Origin: an uncultured Roseburia sp.
GTDB lineage: Bacteria; Bacillota; Clostridia; Lachnospirales; Lachnospiraceae
NCBI GenBank assembly: GCA_947644305.1
Contig: CANRYS010000002.1
Location: forward strand, 124,001-188,000
Length of the DNA stretch: 64,000 bases
Direction: 5' to 3'
The notes under the pieces were generated by a model that was given only the letters and a program-made list of their open reading frames with translations, was not told the DNA's origin and searched no databases. Of the stretch, positions 1 to 8,548 are shown piece after piece. Positions within the stretch are counted from its first letter, which is position 1, and the number at the start of each line of letters is the position of its first letter. The position numbers and the translations under genes are program-made.

Positions 1-2
1 CC

Positions 3-2684
3 TCTTATCAGCCGGCAGCAGGAAATGTGGAGATTCAGGATGAGGATGGGGGGATCGCTGTAAACGGTACCGATTTTTCCTTTACCATCGACAAAGAGAG
101 TGGGATGCTGAAAGATTATACATATCGTGGAACCCTTCTGATGTCAGAGGGACCAGTTCCGAATTTTTACCGTGCTCCTTTGAATAACGATGGTTCCCAT
201 GATAAAAAGTGGAAGAGTGCAGCCAACAATCCTTCTCTGAAGGATTATGAGATTGAGGAAGAGGGCGACGGGCGCAGGATCATACGGACCACTCTTTCTT
301 TCCCAGAGCAGCCTGGTCTTTATACTGCCCTGGATTACACCATTGAGGCGAATGGTGCGGTGACGGTGAAAATGACCAGCGATGCCACCGGCACATCCTT
401 GGGGAATTATCTGAGGATCGGAACCAATATGCGTCTTCCGGGCGGCTACGAGAATATTACCTGGTATGGAGACGGTCCGGTAGAGTCCATGAGCGACCGA
501 AATAATTTTGCCGTCGTCGGCAGATACCAGTCAACGGTATCGGAGATGTTTTATCCTTATCTGGATACTCAGGATACCGGTACACTGCCAGGGACAAAGT
601 GGTTTACCGTCACCGATCCGAATCAAAAGGAGGCCCTTGTGGTAGCGGGAAGAGAAGATGTGGAGACGTCTGCTCTGCATTTCACGGTACAAGATCTGAC
701 CAATGCCAGACATCCTTATCAACTGACGCCGGAGGATGACACGATTCTGTCTGTGAATCTCGCCTCCCAGGGCGCCGGAAATAAGAGTTGTGGCCCGGAC
801 ACACTGGCGGAATATCTCATTCCAAATAACAAGGAATATTCCTATGAGTATACTCTTTTGCCCTATGATGTAGGAGCAGCACAGAACTTGACGGAGCTGA
901 CAAGAGGATATCGGAATGTAGAAGTGTATGAGGGAAATCCTACCGTAAAAGCTTTTGAAAAGGAAGTGAAGGAGATCGTGGTCTATTCTTCTTCCCAGTT
1001 GGAGGCGCTGTTAGATCTCCAGGCGAGATACGAGGGAGATCCATCATACGTAGGTGAGGGAACCGTTCTCACAGCAGAGGAAAAATCTTTTGTGAGTGAA
1101 GAGGTTGTCCTGCTTCTCCAGCATAAGATCAAAGAGGCCCAGGACATGGCGGATCACCCGGCGGCTATCCTGTGGAAAGATCTGAGCAAGAACAAACTGG
1201 ATTCTTCTATGACTGGGGATTCCAAGTACACATTGGGGTATGACGAAGCAGAAAATGTAAGTTATCTCCGCGGTTATTTTGACCTGGATTCCGACCAGGC
1301 GAAGGAGGTCTTCGACCGGCAGTTTAAAGAGGGCAGAGCCTTTACGGTGGAAGCCTACCTGAACATGAATGGAAGCTACGATGAAATGAATATGATCTTC
1401 GGAAAGGGAGACCATACCATGGGATTCCGTGGGACTGGTTCCAGCCTGTATTTCTTTATCCATAATGGAACGGACTGGGAGACCTGCGAAGCCACTGGAC
1501 TCTATCTGGAGGGCTGGCATCATGTGGCGGCGATGTATTCTCCAGAAGAAAATGGCACGATCATGATCGCTCTGGATGGATCGGTGATCCAAAAGACAAC
1601 AGGTGTCGGAACCCCTTCTGACTCCGGCTATCCTTTTGGCATCGGCCACGATGCCCAGACAGACCGCACCGGAGATAACAGCTACGCGGCAGTTCGTGTG
1701 TACAACCGCGTGTTGTCAGAGGAAGAACTGCAGGGGCAGCGCGATTATGATCTGGGATATCGCAGCCAGCCAGCGGTTTCTTCATCGGATGAGGCGGCTG
1801 AGCTCTGGTATGAATTTGCCTGCAAGCCTGCCCTGGTACATTTCTCAAAGTCTAAAGTAAGTTTGGAGCCGGGAGGACCATCCAAAACCATAAGTGTCAC
1901 CGTTGCCCCGAGAAACTATCACAATGCGGCTCTTTCTGTTACATCGCAGAATGAAAGTGTTGTTACAGTAAAGGTGAATGGCTCCGAGATTGAATTAAAT
2001 CCGGCAGCAGTTGGTGAAGCGGCGGTAAAAGCAGAGACCGAGGGCGGTCTTTATAGTCTGTGCCGTGTGTCAGTGAAGGAAAAACCGGTGGATAACCAGC
2101 CGGGCAGCACTCCGGGGTCAGATCAAACAGACCAGAATAATCCTCCGGTCACCATTGCGCCTCATAAAATAACGGGTCTGCGGGCGGTGAAACATAAAAC
2201 CACCTCCATCGCATTGAAATGGAATGGAGTGAGCGGAGCGGTTTACGAGGTGAAGCGTTACGACACTGGAAAGAAGAAATGGGTTACGTTGAAAAAGGGC
2301 CTGAAAACTTCTAGTTTTACGGATACAAAATGCAAAGCGGGCAGACACTATAAATACATGATCGTATCAACCAATCCAGCGAGTACTTCGGCGGTGCTGA
2401 ATACGGCGACAAAACCAGTCAAGCCCGTGCTCCGGTCATTGAAAAAATCAGGCCGCACCTTCCGCCTGAAGTGGAAGAAGTGCAGGGCAGATTCCATCGA
2501 GATCTATATGAAGACCGGAAAAGGGAAATTTAAGAAGATCGCTATAAAGAAAGGAAACAGCACTTCGTATAAATCTAAAAAGTTGAAAAAGAATACAAAG
2601 TATACTTTTAAAATGCGCGCTTTTATGAAAGGCGAGGGAGGAAAGAAAATATATAGTTCTTTTTCAAAAGTGAAAAAGGGATGA
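3..2684 (+). CDS. GH2 beta-galactosidase-type enzyme, C-terminal part (5' end outside window)
   Basis: The frame is open from the window edge, so the catalytic TIM barrel lies upstream and only the C-terminal ~894 residues are seen. The first ~290 residues match the beta-galactosidase small-chain domain of GH2: EGPVPNFYRAP is followed by WYGDGPVESMSDR, the usual W-Y-G-x-G-P-x-E-x-x-x-D-R signature. A LamG/concanavalin-like domain follows at about residues 390-590 (GWHHVAAMYSPEENGT). Next come an Ig-like (Big_2-type) domain at about 610-690, a Pro/Gln linker, and two fibronectin-III-like domains to the end. The C-terminus is very lysine-rich and has no LPxTG motif, so wall binding would be non-covalent. 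The enzyme is probably secreted and acts on beta-galactosides in plant or host glycans. A GTG at 27 is only an internal codon. Confidence 0.85.
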   Translation, partial: SYQPAAGNVEIQDEDGGIAVNGTDFSFTIDKESGMLKDYTYRGTLLMSEGPVPNFYRAPLNNDGSHDKKWKSAANNPSLKDYEIEEEGDGRRIIRTTLSFPEQPGLYTALDYTIEANGAVTVKMTSDATGTSLGNYLRIGTNMRLPGGYENITWYGDGPVESMSDRNNFAVVGRYQSTVSEMFYPYLDTQDTGTLPGTKWFTVTDPNQKEALVVAGREDVETSALHFTVQDLTNARHPYQLTPEDDTILSVNLASQGAGNKSCGPDTLAEYLIPNNKEYSYEYTLLPYDVGAAQNLTELTRGYRNVEVYEGNPTVKAFEKEVKEIVVYSSSQLEALLDLQARYEGDPSYVGEGTVLTAEEKSFVSEEVVLLLQHKIKEAQDMADHPAAILWKDLSKNKLDSSMTGDSKYTLGYDEAENVSYLRGYFDLDSDQAKEVFDRQFKEGRAFTVEAYLNMNGSYDEMNMIFGKGDHTMGFRGTGSSLYFFIHNGTDWETCEATGLYLEGWHHVAAMYSPEENGTIMIALDGSVIQKTTGVGTPSDSGYPFGIGHDAQTDRTGDNSYAAVRVYNRVLSEEELQGQRDYDLGYRSQPAVSSSDEAAELWYEFACKPALVHFSKSKVSLEPGGPSKTISVTVAPRNYHNAALSVTSQNESVVTVKVNGSEIELNPAAVGEAAVKAETEGGLYSLCRVSVKEKPVDNQPGSTPGSDQTDQNNPPVTIAPHKITGLRAVKHKTTSIALKWNGVSGAVYEVKRYDTGKKKWVTLKKGLKTSSFTDTKCKAGRHYKYMIVSTNPASTSAVLNTATKPVKPVLRSLKKSGRTFRLKWKKCRADSIEIYMKTGKGKFKKIAIKKGNSTSYKSKKLKKNTKYTFKMRAFMKGEGGKKIYSSFSKVKKG

Positions 2685-2720
2685 GTATCCCCAGGGTGAT
2701 AGTAGTATTGTTTTTAGGAA

Positions 2721-2746
2721 GGCGGAGCAGCAGGCTCCGCCTTTTT
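2721..2746 (+). terminator. Rho-independent terminator of the GH2 gene
   Basis: A perfect 8-bp GC-rich stem (GGCGGAGC/GCTCCGCC) with a 5-nt loop is followed directly by five T residues, 37 bp after the GH2 stop codon. Confidence 0.9.
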
Positions 2747-2801
2747 CGCTAAATATAAATGATATGCTTGAATGTGCTAGAGAAGGGCTTAGAAAGTTTT
2801 G

Positions 2802-2830
2802 TTGAAATCTTTGTAAAAGTCGGGTATACT
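2802..2830 (+). promoter_or_regulatory. Sigma-A-type promoter of the antitoxin gene
   Basis: TTGAAA (2802-2807) and TATACT (2825-2830) are separated by exactly 17 bp, about 50 bp upstream of the antitoxin start. Confidence 0.6.
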
Positions 2831-2881
2831 TAAATTAAGATAATGTAGGGAAATATGAAAGAATGGTAGGAGGTATGCACT

Positions 2882-3133
2882 ATGTTAGTAGCAGTAAAAG
2901 GTTACTATGATGGAACTCAAATTGTTGTAGATGAAAACGATAGACAAACTCTTAACATGGGGGATGAAGTAATTATTACTATTCTAGATAGGTTAAATAC
3001 AACAAGAAAGGAAACGAGATCAGATAAAAGACGTAGAATTGTCGATTTGGATAAATATGTTGTATCGACTGGAAGAAGCGTTGAGGAAGTTGACAACTAT
3101 ATAAGGGAACTGAGAGATAATGACAGGATTTAA
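2882..3133 (+). CDS. Antitoxin-like protein paired with a PIN-toxin remnant
   Basis: This 83-residue protein begins MLVAVKGYYDGTQIVVDEND. It has a short beta-rich N-terminal half ending in MGDEVIITIL, then a charged helical C-terminal half, the usual layout of antitoxins with an N-terminal DNA-binding part and a C-terminal toxin-binding tail. The start has a good Shine-Dalgarno (GGAGG, 2869-2873). The family is not recognised with certainty. The antitoxin call rests mainly on the PIN-domain reading frame that overlaps its 3' end by 14 bp, the standard VapBC-type arrangement. With the toxin broken, the gene is now an orphan and could still act as a repressor of its own promoter. Confidence 0.65.
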   Translation: MLVAVKGYYDGTQIVVDENDRQTLNMGDEVIITILDRLNTTRKETRSDKRRRIVDLDKYVVSTGRSVEEVDNYIRELRDNDRI

Positions 3134-3290
3134 GAAAGTATTTATTGACACAGCGCCTATTATATATTATATGGATGCTTTACAACTGGCAACAGCTTGT
3201 ATAATGGGGTGTGATTTGTTTCTGACAAATGATAAGCAGTTAAGGCAATTCAAGGAAATAAAGTGTGTAACAGTTGGTGAACTGGAATAA
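3120..3290 (+). pseudogene. PIN-domain (VapC-like) toxin with in-frame internal deletion
   Basis: The frame opens at ATG 3120, overlapping the antitoxin, and codes for 56 residues. The N-terminus KKVFIDTAPIIYYM is the first beta strand of a PIN domain with its catalytic Asp. It is joined directly to DALQLATACIMGCDLFLTND, which is the C-terminal half with the later acidic residues. A normal PIN toxin is about 130-140 residues, so some 75-80 central residues, including the middle catalytic Glu, are missing while the frame is kept. The product cannot form the four-acid active site. It may still be translated and fold poorly, or bind the antitoxin. Confidence 0.75.
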
Positions 3291-3417
3291 ACAACATTTG
3301 AAGAACCGAGATTATTTGAGGTTCTCGAGCAAAGAGTATAAATATTTGTTTTTTTTATGGTGGCTGGGATATCCGACCACCGGTTTTTGTTAAAAATAAA
3401 ACAAAAGGTGTGAAAAT

Positions 3418-3926
3418 ATGATAAGAACACATTCAGACAAAATGCAACTTACTTCCATGTTGGCATATATACAATTTTATCTGAATTATAATGGTAAACA
3501 AGGTTTGTTAGATGAAAACAAAGTATTAGAAGATGTTATGTGCGAAGTATTGAATCGTTTATATGGTTGGAATTTAAAGAACCTAGACATAAATTAGTAG
3601 AGTTTTTACAGGTGGAACTAGGTTGGAGTTCTGATCATACACAACCAAGAATAATGACTTATGAGAAAGTGCAAAAATATCTGGAAGAACAGCACAAAGA
3701 AAATTCCTATATTACTATTTTAGGATTAGAGAAAAAGTTACCCATTGAAAATGCATGGATGCGGTTAAATATTATGACGGAGGAAGATATACAAAAAAAG
3801 CAAACAGAAACTCAGTGGGAATTTTTGAGGCAATATGATGAATATTCAAGTAGAAGAGATAACAGTACTTATTATGCAGAAACATTGTTGGTCGAACCAG
3901 GAATTCAATTGGATATACATTTATAG
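3418..3926 (+). pseudogene. Broken defence-type gene: SMEK-like N-terminus plus pre-NACHT segment
   Basis: A first frame (3418-3597, Shine-Dalgarno AAAGGTG) gives 59 residues ending NRLYGWNLKNLDIN, which resembles the start of SMEK domains found at the N-terminus of STAND/ABC-3C-type defence proteins. A second frame (from about 3540 to 3926) continues KLVEFLQVELGWSSDHTQ and ITILGLEKKLPIENAWMRL, a pattern like the segment just before the NACHT P-loop of STAND NTPases. The two frames meet near 3597, so a deletion with frame change seems to have removed the end of the SMEK-like part. The gene then stops before any Walker A motif. The domain names come from memory of family consensus and are tentative; that the gene is broken is clearer. 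Confidence 0.45.
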
Positions 3927-3959
3927 ATGCATACGGGAGAGAGGGGAGGAGGATTCGTT

Positions 3960-4817
3960 ATGGAAAAATGGGACTTATACACGAAATACAGGGAAAAAAC
4001 TGGAAAGGAACACATCAGGGGAGAAAAGATCCCAGAAGGTTTCTATCATCTGGTGGTACATGTCTGGATACGCAACTGCAAAGGAGAGTATCTTATCTCC
4101 CAGCGCGCAGCAGACCGCCCGACATATCCGCTGATGTGGGAGTGCGTCGGGGGTTCTGTTATAAAGGGAGAAACCAGCCTGGAGGGCGCGGTCCGGGAAG
4201 TAAAAGAGGAAGTTGGACTGGATCTGGAGGAGCAGGCGGGCAGACTTCTTTTTACTAAAATACGTGGCATAGACCTGAAATATGAGTGTAAGGACGATAT
4301 TATGGATGTCTGGCTCTTTGAGTATGACGGGGAATTACATCTGGAATGTGCCACCACGGAGGAGGTGGCAGACTGCCGGTGGATGACGGTCTCTGAGATC
4401 AGGAAGTTATACGATGAGAAAAAACTGGTTCAGACGCTGGATTATTTTTTCTGTGCCATGGAAGAGGAAGAGCTGGATTACAGCCATATTATCGGAAGAA
4501 GGGTAAAGGGGACAGTGGACAGGCCATTGGGAACCGCCCACCCCCGGCATCCAGACATAGTTTATCCCATTAATTATGGTTATGTAGATGGAATATTTGC
4601 CGGTGATGGAGAAGAACAGGATGTGTATATATTGGGAACGGATGAGCCGCTGAAGAACTTTGAGGGCAGGGTTATAGCTGTCTGGCACCGCTTTGATGAC
4701 GTGGAGGACAAATGGATCGTGTCTTTGGATGGAGAGGATAGCGATATTACGGATGAAAAGATATTAGGGGATATTTCGTTTCAGGAGCAGTTTTTTTATG
4801 GTAAGTTGTGGAGGTGA
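3960..4817 (+). CDS. Nudix hydrolase fused to an inorganic-pyrophosphatase-like domain
   Basis: The N-terminal ~170 residues form a Nudix domain with a complete Nudix box (G-x5-E-x7-REVKEEVGL) at about residues 61-83. WMTVSEIRKL is typical of the IDI/YfcD-type branch, which hydrolyses nucleotide diphosphates linked to another group. The C-terminal ~110 residues begin IIGRRVKGTVDRPLGTAHPR and continue YPINYGYVDGIFAGDGEEQD. This resembles the small pyrophosphatase-like proteins of Clostridia, with the P-x-x-Y-x-x-x-Y-G-Y and acidic DGEEQD elements. The start at 3960 is preferred over 3927 because GGGGAGGAGG lies 8 bp before it. The fusion could release and then split pyrophosphate, but the substrate is unknown. 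Confidence 0.75.
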   Translation: MEKWDLYTKYREKTGKEHIRGEKIPEGFYHLVVHVWIRNCKGEYLISQRAADRPTYPLMWECVGGSVIKGETSLEGAVREVKEEVGLDLEEQAGRLLFTKIRGIDLKYECKDDIMDVWLFEYDGELHLECATTEEVADCRWMTVSEIRKLYDEKKLVQTLDYFFCAMEEEELDYSHIIGRRVKGTVDRPLGTAHPRHPDIVYPINYGYVDGIFAGDGEEQDVYILGTDEPLKNFEGRVIAVWHRFDDVEDKWIVSLDGEDSDITDEKILGDISFQEQFFYGKLWR

Positions 4818-4855
4818 TAATGCGATGAAAAAAGGATACTGCTATGAATCTGAAA

Positions 4856-4895
4856 AGGCTGGTAAAAGCGGTATAAACACCCGCTTTACCAGCCT
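4856..4895 (-). terminator. Inverted repeat, terminator of the minus-strand secreted-protein gene
   Basis: AGGCTGGTAAA and TTTACCAGCCT, with an inner GCGG/CCGC, form a ~15-bp stem around a 9-nt loop. On the minus strand the stem is followed by TTTTC, so it can end the gene at 5007-5951. On the plus strand it lies 38 bp after the Nudix gene and has no T run. The 190-bp gap 4818-5006 holds nothing else convincing. Confidence 0.6.
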
Positions 4896-5006
4896 CTCAA
4901 TGCAATCTCAAAGGAAAATGTGTGAGATCGATCAACCCCATAACAATGGAGCAACAGATCCAAAGTTGCACATGCTACACTGAATCATTAATTTTGCATG
5001 AAGATA

Positions 5007-5951
5007 TCAATTCGGACTCGGTAAAAATCCCAGCTTTTCCATAGTAAAATTATTTCCAATGGTATCCATAAGTAAAATATCCCATCCGATATAAGCTATT
5101 TTAAAAGACTTATTTGCCAGATCGGAGATCTGCGCTGCCCCAATATTACCCTTTACTACCGTCCATGCAAATTGGGTATTGTCGTTGGTGGCCGGTACGG
5201 AAGCAGTTGCTGTACAACCGCCATAAATAACGCTGGATGTAAAGACGAGATCATATGTAAGACTGGCATACGTCAAATTATTTTCACTTATTTTCATTTG
5301 AAACATTCCGGTGGCAGACGTACTTCCGCTTACATCCTGAACACAGCTAAATTTAAAGGTCTGTTCTGCCGAATAATAATTAATGACATAATTATAATTA
5401 TTTAATTCCACGTTTATTCCCCTGGAACCATCGTTAGCAGTATACCCCTGTGTCAAAATATAATTTTTCAATGTATTCCAATTATCTTTGATGTTTGATT
5501 CGGATGAAGGCGCTGGTGTAGGCACGGCTGGTGTAACGGATGGATTCGTGGCAGGTGTTGGAGACGGTATGGAATCGAATGTGTTGTTCCCATTCCGATT
5601 CGTGTTTCGGCTCTTCTTAACTGTCACCTTACATGTTAATTTAACCTTTCCGATTTTAGCCGTAATTCTGGCTGTTCCAGCTTTTCTTGCTACCAGCCAG
5701 CAATCCTGCTCTGATTTACTGTCAAAGTACACTACTTTTTTATTGCTAGTACTCCATTTTACAGACTTCGGCTTTGTGTTATTTTTGATTTTCAGGTACT
5801 TATCTTCTCCAACCTTCATCGTAATCTTGGTCTTGCTGAATTTCATCTTCTTTTTCTTTTTTGCCGCCAGATCTTTACATGGCAGCATGGACAAAATCAA
5901 TGAAATCAGCAACAACACAGCAACAGTTTTTCTTTTGTTTAAAATACGCAT
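5007..5951 (-). CDS. Secreted protein: signal peptide, Ig-like (Big_2-type) domain, unknown C-terminal domain
   Basis: The 314-residue product has a classic signal peptide (KRK, then VAVLLLISLILSML, then a lysine-rich cut region). Residues ~36-112 form a lysine-rich Ig-like domain (KMKFSKTKITMKVGEDKYL, then VKWSTSNKKVV), closely like the N-terminal domains of the GH115 enzymes in this window. A Pro/Thr/Ser linker (PSPTPATNPSVTPAVPTPAP) follows. The last ~165 residues are Tyr/Asn/Thr-rich, look beta-rich, and match no family I recognise. The start has a GAGGAGA Shine-Dalgarno. It probably works at the cell surface, perhaps as a binding protein; no catalytic motif is visible. Confidence 0.7.
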   Translation of the reverse strand: MRILNKRKTVAVLLLISLILSMLPCKDLAAKKKKKMKFSKTKITMKVGEDKYLKIKNNTKPKSVKWSTSNKKVVYFDSKSEQDCWLVARKAGTARITAKIGKVKLTCKVTVKKSRNTNRNGNNTFDSIPSPTPATNPSVTPAVPTPAPSSESNIKDNWNTLKNYILTQGYTANDGSRGINVELNNYNYVINYYSAEQTFKFSCVQDVSGSTSATGMFQMKISENNLTYASLTYDLVFTSSVIYGGCTATASVPATNDNTQFAWTVVKGNIGAAQISDLANKSFKIAYIGWDILLMDTIGNNFTMEKLGFLPSPN

Positions 5952-6016
5952 AATATTGTATCTCCTCTCATTTTTGTTTTTGCTTGTTGCAGCGTCTTAC
6001 AATTTTATCATCATGA

Positions 6017-6472
6017 TTATTCTTTGTCAAGGGAATCTACAAATGCGATCGTAGAATCACCCAGCTTGGCTTTGTTGATAACTGCTTCAGAAAGGCGCTT
6101 GAAGTTGGCGCCGGAACTGGAAGCTCCTGAGAGGGCGTCAATCTCAGGCACATCTTTTTGGTCGTACAGGAATGCTGCATAATAACGGGTGTATTCATTG
6201 GGGTAGGTGCCCGTAACCGTTTTCATATTATTCATGTATGCATTGTCCCAGCTCTTGATGAATCCGCTGGGATTTTCTGCGTTATATTCTGCGGTGACGA
6301 TCACACCATTTTTTACGGTGATCGTTACAAATTCTCTCCATCCGTGGGAATACTCTGCCATCTGAGCTGTATAGGACCCATCTTGCATGCTGGATGAATC
6401 CTGTTTTTCACCGCAGCCTGCCAGCAGTAAAACAGCAGCGACAAGCATTCCGGTCATGATCTTATATTTCAT
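6017..6472 (-). CDS. Lipoprotein with FMN-binding domain
   Basis: This 151-residue protein starts with a lipobox signal peptide (VAAVLLLAGC, lipidated Cys about residue 20). The rest is one FMN-binding domain: DGSYTAQMAEYSHGW, then FVTITVKNGVIVTAEYN, and the motif DALSGASSSG near residue 116. The last resembles the S-G-A-[ST]-x-[ST] site where ApbE-type flavin transferases attach FMN through phosphoester to Ser/Thr in RnfG, NqrC and related proteins. The protein should sit on the outer face of the membrane carrying a flavin. It starts 23 bp after the chemoreceptor stop codon on the same strand with its own strong AAGGAGGG site, so the two are likely co-transcribed. Confidence 0.8.
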   Translation of the reverse strand: MKYKIMTGMLVAAVLLLAGCGEKQDSSSMQDGSYTAQMAEYSHGWREFVTITVKNGVIVTAEYNAENPSGFIKSWDNAYMNNMKTVTGTYPNEYTRYYAAFLYDQKDVPEIDALSGASSSGANFKRLSEAVINKAKLGDSTIAFVDSLDKE

Positions 6473-6495
6473 CTGAATGCCCTCCTTTTAATAAT

Positions 6496-8469
6496 TTAGT
6501 GAAATTTAAACTTTTCCAGCAGTTTTTTCAGATTCGATGCCTCATGTTTGAGTTCCTCACTGGCATCCGCTGTGTTTTCAGCACAGTGGAGATTTCGCTC
6601 CGTGATCTGGGACATATCTTCTATTTTGCCGGTAATATTATAAAGAGAGGCCTCCTGCACATCCATGGTCTCGGATAGACGTCTTGTGATTTGTGTGACG
6701 TCCTCAGAGCTTTTGCTGATTTTTTCCAGGGCCTCGGATGTTCTGGCGGTCAGGTCCACGCCCTCGGCGATTAGGCTGCTGGAAGTCTCGATCATTGTCA
6801 CCGTGTTTTTGGCAGCTTCCTCGCTCTGTTCTGCCAGGACCCGGATCTCTTCGGCCACCACGGCAAAACCTTTACCGTGTTCACCAGCCCTGCTTGCTTC
6901 TACCGCTGCGTTGAGAGCCAGAATGTTGGTTTGTTTTGCAATTCCCTCTATCAGCTTGCTGATCTTATTAATATCTTCTGCATTCTTGCTGATCGCTTCC
7001 ATCGCTGATTTGAGTTCATCCATTTTCTCATCGCCGTTTTCGATCTCTTCCGCGATTTCCTCTGCCCGCTGGCGAGTTTCTCTGGTATTTTCAGTTACTT
7101 CTTTCAAATTGGCTTTGACGGTCTCCACCTCGCCGTTCAAACCATCCATAAGCATGGTCTGACTGGTCACAGTCTGATGCAGTTCTTCTGACTGGGTTCC
7201 CATGTTCTGGGAGGTTTCCATTAGCCGATAGGCGGTGTGATTAATCTGTTTCATGATCTGGTTCAGAGAGACGATGATATGGGTCAGGGTTTCCTTCACT
7301 ACTACAAAATCGCCCTGAAAATCCCCATCAGCGGACATATTCAAGTTTCCATTGGATATGTTGTCCAGCACCCTTTTGATCTCGTTCAGGTAGCCGTTAA
7401 TGTTCTCAATCGTGGTTTTTAAAGACCTGGAGAGATACTCTGTCTCATCGCCGGAATTCTTTATTTCTACCGGGGAGCTTAAGTCGCCCTTTGAAAGCCC
7501 GTTCATTCGGGTGATCGCTCTTTTTAACTGACCAGAGATCACAGTCATGACGAACCAGATGATGATCAATGCGGCACCCAGCGCAGAAAAGGTTCCGATC
7601 ATGGTATTCCGCACGGCTCGATTTGTAGATTCCATGTAATCTGATTTGGGAACCTGGACAGCGAAAGACCAGCGTGTTCCGCGTACTGGGCAAAAAGCTA
7701 CATAGGCTTCCTGTCCGTTGAAGAGTCCTTCACCAGAACCGGTTTCCCTGGTGATCATACGGTCAAAGATCCGATGTGCAGAGTCCGTCTTATCCAGTTC
7801 ATATACATTTAATTGCTGGCGGACGATTTCTTCTTCGGGATGACCTACGATATCCCCCTTTTCATTGATAATCAGCCCCATACCGGTCTTTCCGATATGA
7901 ATAGCATCCAGGACATCACTCAGCACGTCGTACTTGTAGATTCCCAACAGGTAGGATGTGGTGCTGCCATCTGTTTTGATGGGCATTCCCATAGGGATAC
8001 CGACATAGTCCACGGTAGCCACAGGATCGGAGATGGTCAGATTATCTGTCTCTTTCAATTGGTTGTACCAATCCGTCCCCGAAAAGCTGTCGTCAATTTT
8101 GCCATCCCGAGCCAGAGCTTTTCCCTCCATATCATAGACGCCGATTCCATAAAACTCATAGGTATTACGTGCATTTTTCAGAACGGTTGTGATGTCTTCC
8201 TGTTTCACATTTTTTTCGGTGAGCCTGTTATCCGATGCCAGGTTCATCATTCGGTCGGCCATCAGATGAATGTCCGCTGCCACTGCTTTTGCAGATTGTC
8301 CTGCTGTGGGCTGCAGAACATCCAGCAAGATGGATTCTGTTAAATTTCCCATGGAGTACCGAAGGATTCCGGTACATACCAGCATAACGCCTACTACTAC
8401 GATGGACGTCATTGTCATTACTTTAACCCGAATGCTTCTTTTGAATTTCTTTGTTTCTTCCATATTCAT
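6496..8469 (-). CDS. Methyl-accepting chemotaxis protein (dCACHE-type sensor)
   Basis: The 657-residue receptor has an N-terminal membrane helix ([20 protein letters not shown]), an extracellular double-Cache-like sensor at about 40-280 ([20 protein letters not shown]), a second membrane helix at about 285-310, a HAMP segment, and a cytoplasmic signalling coil. The highly conserved hairpin tip is present: [20 protein letters not shown] and [18 protein letters not shown]. Cache sensors usually bind small organic ligands such as amino acids or carboxylates; the ligand here is unknown. It lies downstream of aroE and just upstream of the FMN-binding lipoprotein. The start at 8469 has GGAAGGAG 5 bp upstream; the in-frame ATG at 8463 is an alternative. 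Confidence 0.9.
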   Translation of the reverse strand: MNMEETKKFKRSIRVKVMTMTSIVVVGVMLVCTGILRYSMGNLTESILLDVLQPTAGQSAKAVAADIHLMADRMMNLASDNRLTEKNVKQEDITTVLKNARNTYEFYGIGVYDMEGKALARDGKIDDSFSGTDWYNQLKETDNLTISDPVATVDYVGIPMGMPIKTDGSTTSYLLGIYKYDVLSDVLDAIHIGKTGMGLIINEKGDIVGHPEEEIVRQQLNVYELDKTDSAHRIFDRMITRETGSGEGLFNGQEAYVAFCPVRGTRWSFAVQVPKSDYMESTNRAVRNTMIGTFSALGAALIIIWFVMTVISGQLKRAITRMNGLSKGDLSSPVEIKNSGDETEYLSRSLKTTIENINGYLNEIKRVLDNISNGNLNMSADGDFQGDFVVVKETLTHIIVSLNQIMKQINHTAYRLMETSQNMGTQSEELHQTVTSQTMLMDGLNGEVETVKANLKEVTENTRETRQRAEEIAEEIENGDEKMDELKSAMEAISKNAEDINKISKLIEGIAKQTNILALNAAVEASRAGEHGKGFAVVAEEIRVLAEQSEEAAKNTVTMIETSSSLIAEGVDLTARTSEALEKISKSSEDVTQITRRLSETMDVQEASLYNITGKIEDMSQITERNLHCAENTADASEELKHEASNLKKLLEKFKFH

Positions 8470-8493
8470 TTCTCCTTCCCCTGCTGCTTAGCT

Positions 8494-8534
8494 TGACGGT
8501 GCCAAATCGAACCCGTTTCGATTTGGCACCGTCA
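8494..8534. repeat. 18-bp perfect palindrome between aroE and the chemoreceptor
   Basis: TGACGGTGCCAAATCGA and its exact complement, extended by one A/T pair, form an 18-bp stem around the loop CCCGT. No T run follows on either strand, so it is not a standard terminator. Copies of single arms appear near 20338 and 56315, which suggests a dispersed intergenic repeat. Confidence 0.75.
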
Positions 8535-8548
8535 GGCTATACACTGTA

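Noticed and set aside
3302-3395. Hairpins after the PIN remnant as a terminator
   Set aside because: AGAACC/GGTTCT and GGTGG/CCACC stems are short, with mismatched inner pairs, so a terminator is possible but not supported well enough to list.
4798-4983. A 61-codon frame after the Nudix gene
   Set aside because: It overlaps the Nudix 3' end and runs through the terminator palindrome at 4856-4895; the protein has no recognisable feature.
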